A DNA stretch of 64,000 nucleotides from Hedera helix (Eukaryota > Streptophyta > Magnoliopsida > Apiales > Araliaceae). The stretch spans positions 12,731,879-12,795,878 of the forward strand of contig OX359278.1 in NCBI GenBank assembly GCA_947179155.2, in the 5' to 3' direction. Shown in pieces: positions 11,168-22,956 of this stretch (its first letter is position 1; each line of letters opens with the position of its first letter). The notes under the pieces are model-generated. The model did no database searches and had not been told where the DNA came from. It saw only the letters and a list, made by a program, of their open reading frames with translations. The position numbers and the translations under genes are program-made.

Positions 11168-14100
11168 ATGTTTCATCCTACAAACATGTTTGAAACTCAT
11201 CATCATCTTCTGGATCATATGGGCCAACCCCATAAAACCCCAGAAGAGAATGATCATCATCAATTGGACATGCTTAGAGATGAAGAATTTGAGAGCAAAT
11301 CTGGTGGAACTGATATCTTGGAACCTCCTTCTGGTGATGATGATCAAGAACCCAATCAACGGCCCAAAAAGAAGCGCTATCATCGCCACACTCAGCATCA
11401 AATCCAAGAAATGGAATCGTACGCATTCACCAAACCCTCTAATCCTCCTTAATTAGTATTCATCTCCTTGTTAAAAAATTTATTGATTTTTTATTACAGG
11501 TTTTTCAAAGAGTACCCTCATCCAGATGATAAGCAAAGAAAGGAACTAGGCCGCAGATTAGGGTTAGAGCCTTTACAAGTGAAATTTTGGTTTCAAAACA
11601 AGCGCACTCAAATGAAAGTAAATACTAGTAGCTTTTATATACTTCGTACTCATAATTATGCATTTAAATCTTCTTTCATATGAATGTAATATTATTGTGG
11701 CATTTTGCTAGCTACTTATTAATGGTCCACTAAATTAATTAGCTAAGGTATTAGTGCTTCAATTAATCATGAGTTAATTCATCGTATGTATTATAGGCTC
11801 AACATGAACGCCATGACAACACACAGCTGAGGAATGAGAACGATAAGCTACGTGCAGATAATATAAGGTACAAAGAAGCCCTCAGCAACGCTACTTGTCC
11901 CAACTGCGGTGACCCTGCTGCTATAGGGGAAATGTCATTTGATGAGCAGCATTTGAGAATTGAGAATGCTCGTTTAAGAGAAGAGGTACTTTCCTAATTT
12001 TATGCCTATAGTTAATACTTGTATATGGGAAGGATGCTGAAATCAATATTGATTTGTACTTAATTATACTCCATTTGCAAAAATTTACAAACTTTAATGA
12101 TACAATTTTATTCCATAATTATTCTTGAATATAATGATTGTATAGCTTAGTAATAACTGCATGATAATGAAAGATTAAAATGCAAAACTCTCTCATTTGT
12201 CTGTGAACATGTGATGTTTTTGTCGTTGAATTTAACTATTTAGAAAATCTCTCCCTCAAAGTACAATTATTAGCGCAAAACACTTTTACCTTTTAAGGTA
12301 TAATTAGTACTAAACTGACCCAAAATGTATAGTTCTTTAATACTAATTGTACCAGGACATACCAGTTTGCTATATTACAAAACTAGGTACTATATCTACA
12401 CAAAGTGATTGACTCAATGTACAATTTTTCATTTTAGTCATAATAAAATTGTGATGGTAAACATGAAAACATTGTGTTGTACTTATAGATAATACCATTA
12501 ATAGAAATTAGACCCTTTTTTTAATAAAAAAAGAAGAAGAAAATAAGACTATATTTGTGGAATAGAGGTAGTGAATATAGCATTGAAGTGATGATCATGT
12601 ATCTCATTGCTCTTTCATTATTGCAGATTGACAGGATATCTGGCATTGCTGCAAAATATGTTGGCAAGCCAATGCTTTCATATCCGCATCTTCCTGTTCA
12701 TGGACCGTCACGCTCACTTGATCTTGGTGTTGGGAATTTTGGACCACAGTCAGGCCTTAATGTTGCAGATCAGATATTCGGGGCTAGTGACCTTCTCCGT
12801 TCAGTTTCTGGCTCCACCGAGGCTGAGAAACCAATGATCATTGAGCTAGCAGTTGCAGCAATGGAGGAACTAATTCGAATAGCTCAGGCTGGGGAACCCT
12901 TGTGGATTCCATGTACCGACAATTCTACCGAGATTTTTAGTGAGGATGAGTATATAAGAACTTTTCCTAGAGGGATTGGACCAAAACCATTCGGACTAAA
13001 ATCTGAGGCTTCTAGAGAATCTGCAGTTGTTATCATGAATCATATCAACCTTGTTGAAATCTTAATGGATGTGGTAGGCTTATTAATTTTCTTTGCAGTT
13101 AATTTTCTATTAATTATCATCGGTATAAATATCATTATCATTTAATTTATTTAACCATATGATTATGATCAGAACCAATGGTCGAATGTGTTTTCGGGTA
13201 TTGTTTCAAGAGCATTGACATTAGAAGTCCTTTCAACTGGGGTGGCTGGGAACTACAATGGAGCTTTACAAGTGGTACGTAAACAGTCCTTATACTACGT
13301 TTGGATAGTAGGAATTAAGTTGGAAATGGAAGTTCCTATGAAACGAAAAAAAGAAAAGAAAATTTGTTTGGTTCTTCTATTGGAATGGAATGAATCATTC
13401 TAATTTATGCTAAATTGTTAATTTTATTCTTTAGGGGAGGTTATGAAATGACTCATTCTAGTAAAAAATGGAATGAATCATTCCTCTTTCAATTCCATTC
13501 CCTTCTCTGTTCTATTTTATCACTAATTTCATTCCTCTAATCCAAACGTAACACTAAAGTGAAGCATTTAAATGAGTTATTTGCTTCAAGAGGAATTGGT
13601 GTATATTACCTAACATTGGGAGTTTTTACAGATGACAGCTGAGTTTCAGGTTCCCTCGCCATTAGTCCCAACTCGTGAAAACTACTTTGTAAGGTATTGC
13701 AAACAGCATGACAATGGGACTTGGGCAGTTGCTGATGTTTCCTTGGACAATTTGCGCCCTACATTGATCTCTCGAGGTAGAAGAAGGCCATCTGGTTGTT
13801 TGATCCAAGAATTGCCCAATGGTTACTCAAAAGTAAGACTTTTGCCTAATCAATGTATCATAACTCTTCTTTCTTTTTCTTCTTTTGTTTACTCAAAATT
13901 AATATCATGATTTTATATATTTCTAGGTTACATGGGTTGAACATGTGGAAGTAGATGATAAAGCTGTTCACAATATATATCGATCGCTAGTTAGCTCTGG
14001 TCTTGGATTTGGGGCAAAACGCTGGGTGGCAACACTAGATCGACAATGTGAACGCCTTGCAAGTGCAATGGCAAACAACATTCCAGCGGGAGATGTTGGA

Positions 14101-16454
14101 GGTAATGCATAGTTCAATTTCTTTCACACTTGAAGTTGGATCATATAATGAAAGTTTATATAGTTGTCAAATCGTAAATCGTATCATATAGAGTGTATTG
14201 TGTATACATAAATTGTGCATTGTATGGTGAATTGTATTATTATGCAAATGAAACACATTAATTATATATCTAGAAAGAACTTAGTATATTTTCCCAAAAG
14301 TATATTAGCTCAAGTTAAATGATAAATAGTCAAATAAACCTACTAAGAAAATTTAAATATACAAATTATAGTTTTAAGACTCTAAACTATAAGTCTACAA
14401 CCTTAATTACTAGTCAAATATTTATAAAAAAAAACAAGAGAAAAATAACTGAACTTTAACTATATAAGTATAAAACCCAAAGTGATATTAAGCACCCAAA
14501 ATGCAAAGTGAGGAGCAAATAATGTCAACTACAAAGTTATGTATTTATGTTTCCACGTGAGAAAGAGTCATTGACAAAAATGTGGAGATAGAAGTCTTTA
14601 AAAGAAGGTTTTTATGTTCTTACTGTATAATCCCCCCACACGGTCGTATACTGTATTGTAAGATATATATTGTGTAATTCAAGATACTTACAACTATGGT
14701 TGATATGATTAATTGATCCTTCCCATTCTTGGTGTATATTGTATTTGCTATTTAAACAGTTATAACAACTCCAGAAGGGAGAAAGAGTATGCTGAAGCTT
14801 GCTGAGAGAATGGTGCTGAGCTTTTGCACTGGTGTTGGAGCTTCTACAGCCCACACATGGACAACCTTATCAGGAAGTGGCGCTGATGATGTAAGGGTCA
14901 TGACCAGAAAGAGTATTGATGATCCGGGCAGGCCTCCTGGGATTGTGCTAAGTGCTGCAACTTCATTTTGGATTCCAGTTCCTCCCAAAAGGGTTTTTGA
15001 TTTTCTTAGAGATGAGAACTCTCGAAGCGAGGTATGAAATTTCACTTCACTTCAATTGTTGGAGAAATTCATCTCTTCATCTGTATGTATAACGAGTTGA
15101 GTTGATAAATAAAGTATAAAACTATAAATTGTGCTTAAACTATTACTAGTATTAATGAGAAGTGATTCATCTAGTTGCTACATTGCATTGGCATAGCCGA
15201 CTGTAAGGCTAGGGTACTAGAGATGGAAATTCAATTTTTCCGTTCATTTTCCGAGCAATACCTTTGCAGTAATTCTATGTGCACCAACAACTGTGTAGTA
15301 ATAAAGAGAAAAGAGGACAACCGTCCTACTTGCTGAACTGGCCCCATCTACTATTTTTATTTTCTCTCTATTAGTGCACATTTAGTGCACATAAAAATGC
15401 TTTTGTAGTAAGGGCAAATATTATATAGAATTGTGCATAAGAAGTCGACTAGTGCTACCAAACAGTTAATCACCATGTACAAGATACAATTGTAACGAGA
15501 TCAATATAGGACATAACTCAAATGCATGAATGATTACTTTACTTGACTTAATTTAACTTTCTTGTACAGTGGGATATCCTGTCAAATGGTGGTTTAGTTC
15601 AGGAGATGGCACACATTGCTAATGGCCGTGATCCTGGCAACTGTGTCTCCCTACTGCGCGTTAATGTAAGTTAAAAATGTGTGGTATGGTTCATTAATCC
15701 AAGTGTTGCATGACCCGTATCTATTCAGCTAACACAATAATTATGTAAAATTGTAGAGTGCAAACTCAAGCCAAAGCAACATGCTTATACTACAAGAGAG
15801 TAGCACAGATTCTACGGGCTCATATGTAATATATGCTCCAGTTGATATTGTTGCTATGAATGTTGTCTTAAGTGGTGGTGACCCAGATTATGTTGCCCTT
15901 TTACCATCCGGATTTGCTATACTTCCTGACGGGCCTGGACAAAATGGAGGAGGAATTCTTGAGGTTGGGTCCGGTGGATCTCTATTGACCGTTGCATTTC
16001 AAATCTTGGTTGATTCTGTTCCAACAGCAAAACTCTCTCTTGGATCGGTGGCAACTGTTAACAGCCTTATCAAGTGCACAGTAGAAAGGATCAAAAGTGC
16101 AGTAGTTTGTGATCAAAAGGTCATACATATGGTAAGCCTCTTGCATTCCATTTGAGTTACTTGTGGCACAGTATATATATATTACATGGTCATTTCTTCT
16201 AAGTACATTATTTAGATTTCTTAAATATACAGAAGACCATTTTAATACAGAACTGGGCTGGAATAAAGGCCATACATCTTCTGACAGTGAAAATCTTACC
16301 TAAGAACTATAGTCATTTAGTATTATTAGTGTTCTCTTTTCACTATTTCGTGCATCTAAAATACTTTAGCGCTTTGAGGCCAAACTTTGAAATAAGTCCT
16401 AGTATACATGTGTAATCATGCCTTTACCTTTTCTTCTTCTTCTTTCTGCAGTGA
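11168..16454 (+). CDS. PDF2: HD-ZIP class IV homeodomain transcription factor, PDF2/ATML1 type
   Basis: Exons: 11168-11418, 11500-11617, 11797-11985, 12627-13073, 13173-13274, 13632-13832, 13927-14101, 14760-15031, 15570-15665, 15757-16131 and 16452-16454. All introns are GT-AG and every junction keeps frame, giving 742 residues (Arabidopsis PDF2 is about the same length). The N-terminus [13 protein letters not shown] is the PDF2/ATML1 start. The homeodomain lies at about 67-126 ([16 protein letters not shown], then [16 protein letters not shown]). A zipper-loop-zipper with CPNCG follows at about 127-195, a START domain at about 250-480 ([16 protein letters not shown] onward), then the conserved C-terminal region ending [13 protein letters not shown]. 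The protein is expected to be nuclear, to dimerise through the zipper-loop, and to bind L1-box DNA to set epidermal identity. The gene symbol marks the closest family by eye; PDF2 and ATML1 cannot be separated here. No break was seen. Confidence 0.93.
11659..11666 (-). promoter_or_regulatory. L1 box in the second coding intron
   Basis: A second exact TGCATTTA (reverse of TAAATGCA) lies in the intron 11618-11796. Its presence in an early intron of an HD-ZIP IV gene is compatible with autoregulation, but an 8-bp word in AT-rich DNA can occur by chance. Confidence 0.35.
13296..13550. mobile_element. MITE inside an HD-ZIP IV intron
   Basis: The intron 13275-13631 is largely made of an element whose ends are TACGTTTGGAT and ATCCAAACGTA (perfect 11-bp inverted repeats). 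The inner parts also pair (GGAATGAATCATTC words on both sides). The short inverted ends resemble PIF/Harbinger (Tourist) MITEs, but a clear target duplication was not resolved. The splice sites are outside the element. Confidence 0.7.
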
Positions 16455-16990
16455 TAAATATTTAAGCGAAGAGGGAAGAGAGGATATGCGTGCTCCATTA
16501 AAAATCAAGGAAGTCAAGAACGCACCTTACATGAACCTTGCCATTTGGTGTTTGTCAAGGCAATGCAGTAGCAAGAAAGCATTTCACCACACTGCAAGGG
16601 TAATTGGTTCGGGTATTGACTTTGCCCATGGGAGATAAAAGGAATGCTAGCTTATCGCATAAACTGAAACTTCCTTAATTTAACTTTGTTTTCCTTTAGG
16701 TTTAGCATAATGTTTTCACATGCATGTGTTTTGAAATGAGGTTTTTGGTTGGTAGACTTTGGTAGCCTACTTTTGGCTAGGAACCAACGGTTCTCTTTTC
16801 ACATTAATTTGAAGTTGTTTCAACAATTAGCTTTCCTATCTTATGTAGCTTTTGAAGTGAGTAGTTATATAAGCAGAGAAGCTCAATAGTAGGCTGTTGA
16901 ACTAATTTCCAGAATTGCACAGAAAATGCCCTGAGCTTGAGCTCAGATTTTTGGTTTACTCCCTAATAAAATCTTGGCCTAATATGCTTC
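16455..16990 (+). other. 3' UTR of the HD-ZIP IV gene
   Basis: After the last intron (16132-16451, preceded by a long pyrimidine tract) the stop codon is the first codon of the final exon. The following DNA has an open frame to 16638 in another phase, without recognisable domains, and is treated as untranslated. It ends near an AATAAA at 16965-16970. Confidence 0.6.
16965..16970 (+). terminator. Polyadenylation signal
   Basis: An exact AATAAA lies about 510 bases after the stop codon and is followed by T-rich DNA (TTGTTTGTACT near 17018). It is the best candidate for the 3' end of the HD-ZIP IV transcript. Confidence 0.5.
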
Positions 16991-17997
16991 TGACCAAATG
17001 TATGAATTAGGTCATATTGTTTGTACTCATCATCGATCTACATGTAAAAGAATCAATTATAAAACTTGACAGCCATAGGTTCAAAAGAGAGTACAAGTCT
17101 ACACGGATTAGGTATAATCTTTTGTTGTGGAAAATTAGTTTTGTCTTGAGCTAAGAAACCTTGAAACTAGGGTCCTTGCAGTAGCACCCGGATAGTATGT
17201 GAGCTTTCTAACTTCCTAAAGCTTCTTAACAAATAATTCCTCTTATTAGAATCCTAGAATTGTATGTGTGTGCGAGCGAAATTTTGTAAAATGTATTCCT
17301 CCTATTAGAAACCTAAAAATAATTTAGTCTGAATTCTTAAAAAATGTTTCCCTGCACTTAGGCTGCCTCTCTCTCTCTCTCTCTCTCTCTAAATTTGAAT
17401 TCTAACATTTTATAAATTTGAAGAGAAAAATTAACAAGTAAAAAATTTAAAAAGAAATTTGAAGCATAAACTGAAAACCTTGAGTAAAGAGAATCATATC
17501 GTAGTGAGCTACCATTTTACCAGATATAAAAAGAATCACAAAAAAAGTCCACTTAATAATATGATAATCTATTACTATTATATATAACAAAACAAATGGA
17601 GATATTATTCAAATTAATTGAGTCAATTTTGTTAGTCATTAACTTAATCCCGAATTATTTTATTGTATGTCATGATTATGTGTGTCATATTTATAATTAT
17701 ACCAAATTTTTCATATTTTTTATTGTATTATTCTAAGAGTGGGCATGTTAGTATTAATAAATATGTGCAATGATTTTGATATATATATAATTCTTTAATT
17801 TCATGTTAAATATTTTACTACCATACATACTGTACTATTTATACTTGAACTATGATACCAAATAGCACACCACAAATTTAGATAGTATTAATATGGATAC
17901 TAATCCAATTATCAGTGTAGTAGTATAGAATGACACAATTTACTCAAATATGTCATCATATATTCATAGTCATACCACACCATTAAATTAACAACTT
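16991..17997. other. Intergenic DNA downstream of the HD-ZIP IV gene
   Basis: AT-rich, with a (CT)n microsatellite at about 17367-17391. No gene or structured repeat is supported. Confidence 0.55.
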
Positions 17998-18251
17998 TAC
18001 TTTATTTGTCTCGCAAAAAATAATTTAGTTTGATTTTTGCAGTCAAATTGACTTATTTTATAATCAAAATTTATATTATTTTCTTATAAATATAAGTGGA
18101 GAAATTATAACTGTAAGAAACTATTATCACCTCAATTTTCATAGGTTGGAAAATATAAATAAATGCACTTAATTCTTAATTTGAAAATTGGTCAATTGAC
18201 ATAAAAAATAAAATCAAACTAAGTCAATTTTTTTTAGGGACGAGGAGAGTA
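17998..18251. mobile_element. Stowaway-like MITE
   Basis: The left end contains TTTGTCTCGCAAAAAATAA and TTAGTTTGATTTT. The right end is the matching inverted sequence AAAATCAAACTAAGTCAA followed by GGGACGAGGAGAGTA. The ends fold together over roughly 45 bases. No coding capacity. Confidence 0.65.
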
Positions 18252-18280
18252 ATTTTAGAGGTATACATGAAACACAAATA

Positions 18281-18657
18281 TACTCCCTATGTTCCATATT
18301 AAATGTCCACTTTTTCTTTTTTATCTGTCCCAAATTAATTGTCTTTTTTCTAAATTTATATTAGTTATATTTATTTTTTTGAAGTATACCCTCCATAATT
18401 TCTAAATACATTTAATTAGTTTATGAAAAAGTGAAACCATTAAGAACTTGACTATCTTGAAAAAAAATAAAAAGTTGACTAAATGTTAATATTAATTATG
18501 TGAACATAAGTAATTAAAGTTTTGAAAATTAAAATATACTTATATATTGAATAAAGGAGAATAAATTAAAGATATTAATTTAATAAAAGTATATTAAAAA
18601 TATGATTATTTTAATTTGTGTATTATTTAAAAAATGAACGTTTAATATGGTACAGAA
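18281..18657. mobile_element. Stowaway-like MITE
   Basis: It opens with TACTCCCTATGTTCCATATT, a typical Stowaway terminus, and closes with an inverted match (AATATGGTACAGAATGA). It lies 30 bases from the preceding MITE. The interior is AT-rich and non-coding. Confidence 0.65.
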
Positions 18658-19433
18658 TGATTATTTAATATTATTAAGCGAATATAACGTATAACAGCTC
18701 AAATTTAATGAGGTTCCACTGCCTACCTACCAATGGGTGGTTGAAGCTAATGAATGAGAAGCGGAAATATTTGGAAAATGACTTCATTGTTGGATGGTAT
18801 GCCCATATACATGCACCATGACTTCATGTGGTCCCGTTTTGATATTGTAGCTGGTGGAAGACAAAGAATCAATGAAAATAGCTAGGCTAAGCAGTAGGTT
18901 AAAGTTTGTACGTACCCTTGTCATACTGTTTAGACTAAAGTTCCTAGTTCGTGCTCTGATGTATCATACTATTATACAATGCTTAGTCGTTTAATAAATT
19001 ATATGAATTCACACGAATAGCTTCAAACATATCCATTAAAAACCAATGTTTTCGAATTATACCGATTATCGAACTAAAAAAAAATCACTGATTCAATTAA
19101 TAATCGAATTATTTTGACCTAGTGACGTCATTAATATATAATAAATAATAAATATATTAATCATATTATATATAATATTTAGTAAATATATATAATTAAT
19201 CAATTTATTTATTAAAAAAATTAAATTTATTTATATAACGTTTACTTTATAATTTGCACAATTCAAATAAATACTAAATTTATATATAAAAAAATATTAA
19301 ATCATGCTTTAAATTTAATTAATGTGGTGGAGTATGTTTCTCATCGTCCAAACTCCAAAGGGATGTATTCTTTCACAGTTCCACGTTTACTCTAAGAAGT
19401 CCATTTAAGTTATTAACTTGACACACCAATACC

Positions 19434-19439
19434 CACGTG
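19434..19439. promoter_or_regulatory. G-box
   Basis: CACGTG in the context CCCACGTGGCACC is a strong G-box/ABRE-like core for bZIP or bHLH factors. A TGACGTC word follows at about 19452. It lies inside the insert of the hAT-like element, upstream of the short ORF at 19676, so it may be a captured promoter. Confidence 0.45.
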
Positions 19440-19675
19440 GCACCCACCCTATGACGTCCTCTTTCTACTCCCAGGCACTTGTAAAATAAACCACTCATTT
19501 TCTCCCTTTCTCTCTCTTCCACTCGATGTATACCCTCCCCCTCCACTGCCCATCCTCCATTGGCATGGTCAAATGACCTTACCACCCCTTTGCTGTCGCT
19601 ACAGAACCCCCAATCACATCATTACAAAATTCGAAATCCAACTCCCCCAAGGAATTTGGTAACGATCACATAGAA

Positions 19676-19786
19676 ATGGACGCTCTATTGGAATTTTTCA
19701 TGAGTTCCATCTCTTTATCCGATTCCTCAACCTCTTCTCTCGAACTCCCTTTCAATCAATTGATTGAATCTTCCGCTTCCGATTGA
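19676..19786 (+). pseudogene. Possible captured 5' gene fragment
   Basis: A 36-codon frame starts MDALLEFFMSSISLSDSS and ends ESSASD before TGA. It is preceded by CT-rich leader-like DNA and a G-box, and it lies inside the hAT-like element. The family is not recognised. A serine-rich N-terminus alone is not diagnostic; it may be the first exon of a host gene copied into the transposon. Confidence 0.3.
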
Positions 19787-19998
19787 TTAAAATCTTGATT
19801 TTTATTGAAAGTATGTGAATCGGTCAAACTCGTGACCCACTCACTGGTTCGATGATTCGAACGGTTCGACCACTAGGCCAGCAGTTCTGAGTGGTTATTA
19901 GCTAATTTCAGTTCAAATGTCTAAACCGGTTCATTTGACCGACCGGTTCCCAATTTAATCGGCGGTTTCGAATCAAGTTTTAAAACATTGTTGAAAAC

Positions 19999-21890
19999 CA
20001 TGATATCCCTAAATAAATATTTCATTTTTGTAATTATAATCTTAATTATTCTCAATATTCTTTTTATTATAATCTTCAGTTGCGCTATAGAAGTGTGTGA
20101 TCTAATTCAAAATTAATCAAGGATTTTAAAAAAAAATGACTTATAAGCATCCGTGCAGTTGGAAGTGTCGTTACACTCCAAAATTAATCATTACTTTTAA
20201 TTACAAAATCAATATAATAACAAGCAAGAGTCAAATCCACAAAGAATGATTAATTTATTTGTATGCAATGTAAACTAGAATGGGAATTTTTAAATTAATT
20301 ATAATTAACTAAATAAGCAAAAGTAAACTAATAAAATTAACTAATAAATTAAAGACTTCAATTCCTCAGTTCAGTATCATATTTTTTCTCAATAATAATA
20401 TAATCAAGTTAACTATATTCAACCTAGAACTATTAGTCTAGATTTAATATAATAGTAGCATTAAGAATTAGGAAATTAGATTATTCCAAACAACAATAAC
20501 GTAATCGCAGATTATTTAACTTGCCTTCTTATAACCATAATAATATTCAAGAACTTGACCACAATCAAATATTACTAATCGCTACTTATGATTAGATACA
20601 ACATCGTTTGCTTAATACTATATCTTAATCTAGCAGATAATAAAAATTCAATCAATTTAACTGGCCACATTAAATTAATCAAATCAAATATTATTTAAAC
20701 AATTAAAATTGATTATCAAGAACAAATCTCATATAAGAAATAATAAATAACAATAACTCATGTTAAACCATTAACTGGAAATAAGGTTTAACATCTACTT
20801 AGAACTGAATAAGAAAACTAGTCAAACATAGTAAAAATAATGTACAAGAGAATTGAGAGAGATAGGAGAGACCTGAGATAGATAGCTCCTAAATATGTCT
20901 AATGTCTCTAATAATCTGCTAATTTAATGTAATGTGCTAAAAACATGAGTCTCAAAATATATTTATAGGAGTACAATAATAATCATAAGCTAATGTGAAA
21001 TTAAAATCCAATTTGAAATCAAATTAAAGCAAGAAATTGGGAATAATCAAATCTCGGCAGTTAACACGCAAGCCAAACACATCATTCGCATCCCTTGACT
21101 CGATCAATGCGACAAACACTGCGCACATGGCGCACACCAACTCTGCTGACTATTGAACACGAAACGTCATCGTTCCCCATCATACGCTACCTATCTAGCG
21201 TTCGCGCATTGCGTCTACCCTATTGTTACTTCTATCGCCCAAAACGACGTCGTACTGATTATTCCTTTCACCTTCATGCACGCATAGCGCGAGTCATCCG
21301 AGATGCAGGAAATTACAATTATGCCAACGGTCAACTACTTCCCCTTATTTACAAAATCGTCACTCAGCTCATTTTTCCTACAAAACAAAATATAAAATAA
21401 TTTAAAATATATAAAAATAATTTAAAAATACTAAAAATAAAAATAATGCATAATAATAAATAAAACACCTAAAATACTAAAAATACTTAAAAAATCACAA
21501 ATAATTAAGCCTAAAAATACCTAATAAATAGGAATAAAATTTACTTATTAGTAGTATAGAAGTTGCATTAATGTATAAAAAAAAAAGACATTTGCAAATT
21601 TTGCGCTATATTGATACAACATTTTAATTTAAATATTGACTTTTGAGTTCAACTCCATGGAATCACAGAAGTGCTCTTTGCTAAACAATATAATGAATTG
21701 AAGGGTAGCATAAAAGAGTTTAAACCATGCATGGAAGATTATAGTTATGTCATACTACAACATTTTTAGGGTAAACTTCTATAGTTCATTGTACACTTTG
21801 CGTCGTTTAAAGATCACAAGTGGCTTTTTTCCCTAGTAGTACATAAACAAGGCATAAAAAAGGAGATGAAGTCACACTAAGATAAAATAG
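19999..21890. other. Unclassified repeat-like DNA with a GC-rich island
   Basis: From about 20150 (GTCGTTACACTCCAAAATT) to about 21540 the DNA looks like an unclassified plant repeat. An island at about 21060-21310 is far richer in G+C and CpG than its surroundings (words such as AACGACGTCGT and GCGTTCGCGCATTGCG). A 101-codon frame through the island (from 21095) has no recognisable domain and is not accepted as a gene. No termini or target duplications could be fixed. Confidence 0.4.
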
Positions 21891-22129
21891 TACTTTCTCC
21901 CTTTTAAAAAAGATGACTAAAAATACAATTTTTTTTTGTTCTCAAAATGATGAGTTAAAGTATATAAAGTGAATATATAAAAAAAATAAAAGTATTTATT
22001 ACTTTGTGTAGTCATATGGGGGCCAGTATGGATAAATTTGAAATTTTTGTACTCTCTTCTTTTATAACTTTTTTCAATATATGTAAAAAAAAATGTATGT
22101 TGCTCATTATTTTGAGAACGGAGGAAGTG
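21891..22129. mobile_element. Stowaway-like MITE
   Basis: The left end TACTTTCTCCCTTTTAAAAA and the reversed right end CACTTCCTCCGTTCTCAAAA are inverted copies with a few differences. The interior pairs only weakly. This is a decayed Stowaway-type element. Confidence 0.5.
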
Positions 22130-22660
22130 CTCCCTCTATTTTGTTTTTTAATTGACGTCTTAGGAAAAAACACATGCAAAGATTAAGAATTGTTTGTTTC
22201 CTATAGATGCCATAAGACAAGTACCTCATTTGATCATTGGGTGTCCAGTCCCATGACTTGTTTGTTTCATATGCTACGACTAGATGGATAGGGTCTCTTA
22301 TTCCACCACGCGACACTCCCAAATCCTCCCATGCTCGACATGCAAAACTAGCATATTATGGAGTAATAACACGCTCTACATTATGCAAGGGTGCTCTACA
22401 TTATGTGTGCGTGCATGCTCTCTCCTTCCTTACTCTAAAGGCCTAATGATACTTGCATGTAAGCGAGGCGACATAGTATGTGTAATGCATGCATGAGAGG
22501 CTGTGTAGACCCAGACCCAACCCCACGGTGGAAATTTGGGTGCAACTCTCACTCCACTCCTACGATCGCTTTTTGGCCTACTCTTGTATCCTTTCCTTAC
22601 CCTTACGGAAAAGCAGAGATTCTACGACGACCTTTGCCCAAAAAGGACTCTCTTCACTTG

Positions 22661-22723
22661 TACAAATCTTTCCATTTTCCAAGTCGATCCGATCTGACTC
22701 ATTCGTTCATAGAGCTATTTACT
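22661..22723 (+). other. Possible nuclear plastid DNA fragment (ycf2)
   Basis: Translated, this stretch gives LYKSFHFPSRSD and, in a shifted frame, SFVHRAIY. Both match, from memory, adjoining parts of the plastid Ycf2 protein. A small insertion (about 5 bases near 22694-22698) separates the frames. The surrounding sequence does not continue the match. Fragments of plastid DNA are common in plant nuclei. Confidence 0.45.
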
Positions 22724-22923
22724 AAGAAGTTACTAAAGAAAGGATAAATATCATTGCACACGTACCCGTGGGGTTAACCATAACGAGACCCCAACCTGTG
22801 CAAAAAGCGTCATATACTCCCAAATTTCTATACGAAGTAAAATTTGAGAGTGGGGGCTTGATATGAACATATTACCCAACACACCTCATGGGTCCAAGTA
22901 TGGCACATTCTAGTTACTATCTA

Positions 22924-22956
22924 CTCCTGAAGTGCATTATAAATATGCTTCAGGAG
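22924..22956. other. Short perfect hairpin
   Basis: CTCCTGAAG and CTTCAGGAG are a perfect 9-bp inverted repeat with a 15-base loop. It is next to GTGGGG-rich DNA. Function unknown; may be a remnant of an element terminus. Confidence 0.4.

Larger units (their letters stand above)
19044..19990. mobile_element. hAT-like non-autonomous element with a promoter-like insert
   Basis: The termini are CAATGTTTT and AAAACATTG, and the subterminal parts also pair (TTCGAA, ACCGATT/AATCGGCGG, and GGTTC-rich stretches). Flanks TTAAAAAC (19036-19043) and TTGAAAAC (19991-19998) are an 8-bp direct repeat with one mismatch, as expected for hAT elements. The interior from about 19330 to 19790 has different, more GC-rich composition, with a G-box, CT-rich leader-like DNA and a short ORF, suggesting captured host DNA. 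Confidence 0.6.

Noticed and set aside
16408..16638. 76-codon frame at the end of the HD-ZIP IV gene
   Set aside because: It overlaps the last intron acceptor and lies in another phase; the spliced gene ends at 16454.
21095..21400. 101-codon frame in the GC-rich island
   Set aside because: No recognisable domain and probably open only because of the island's composition.
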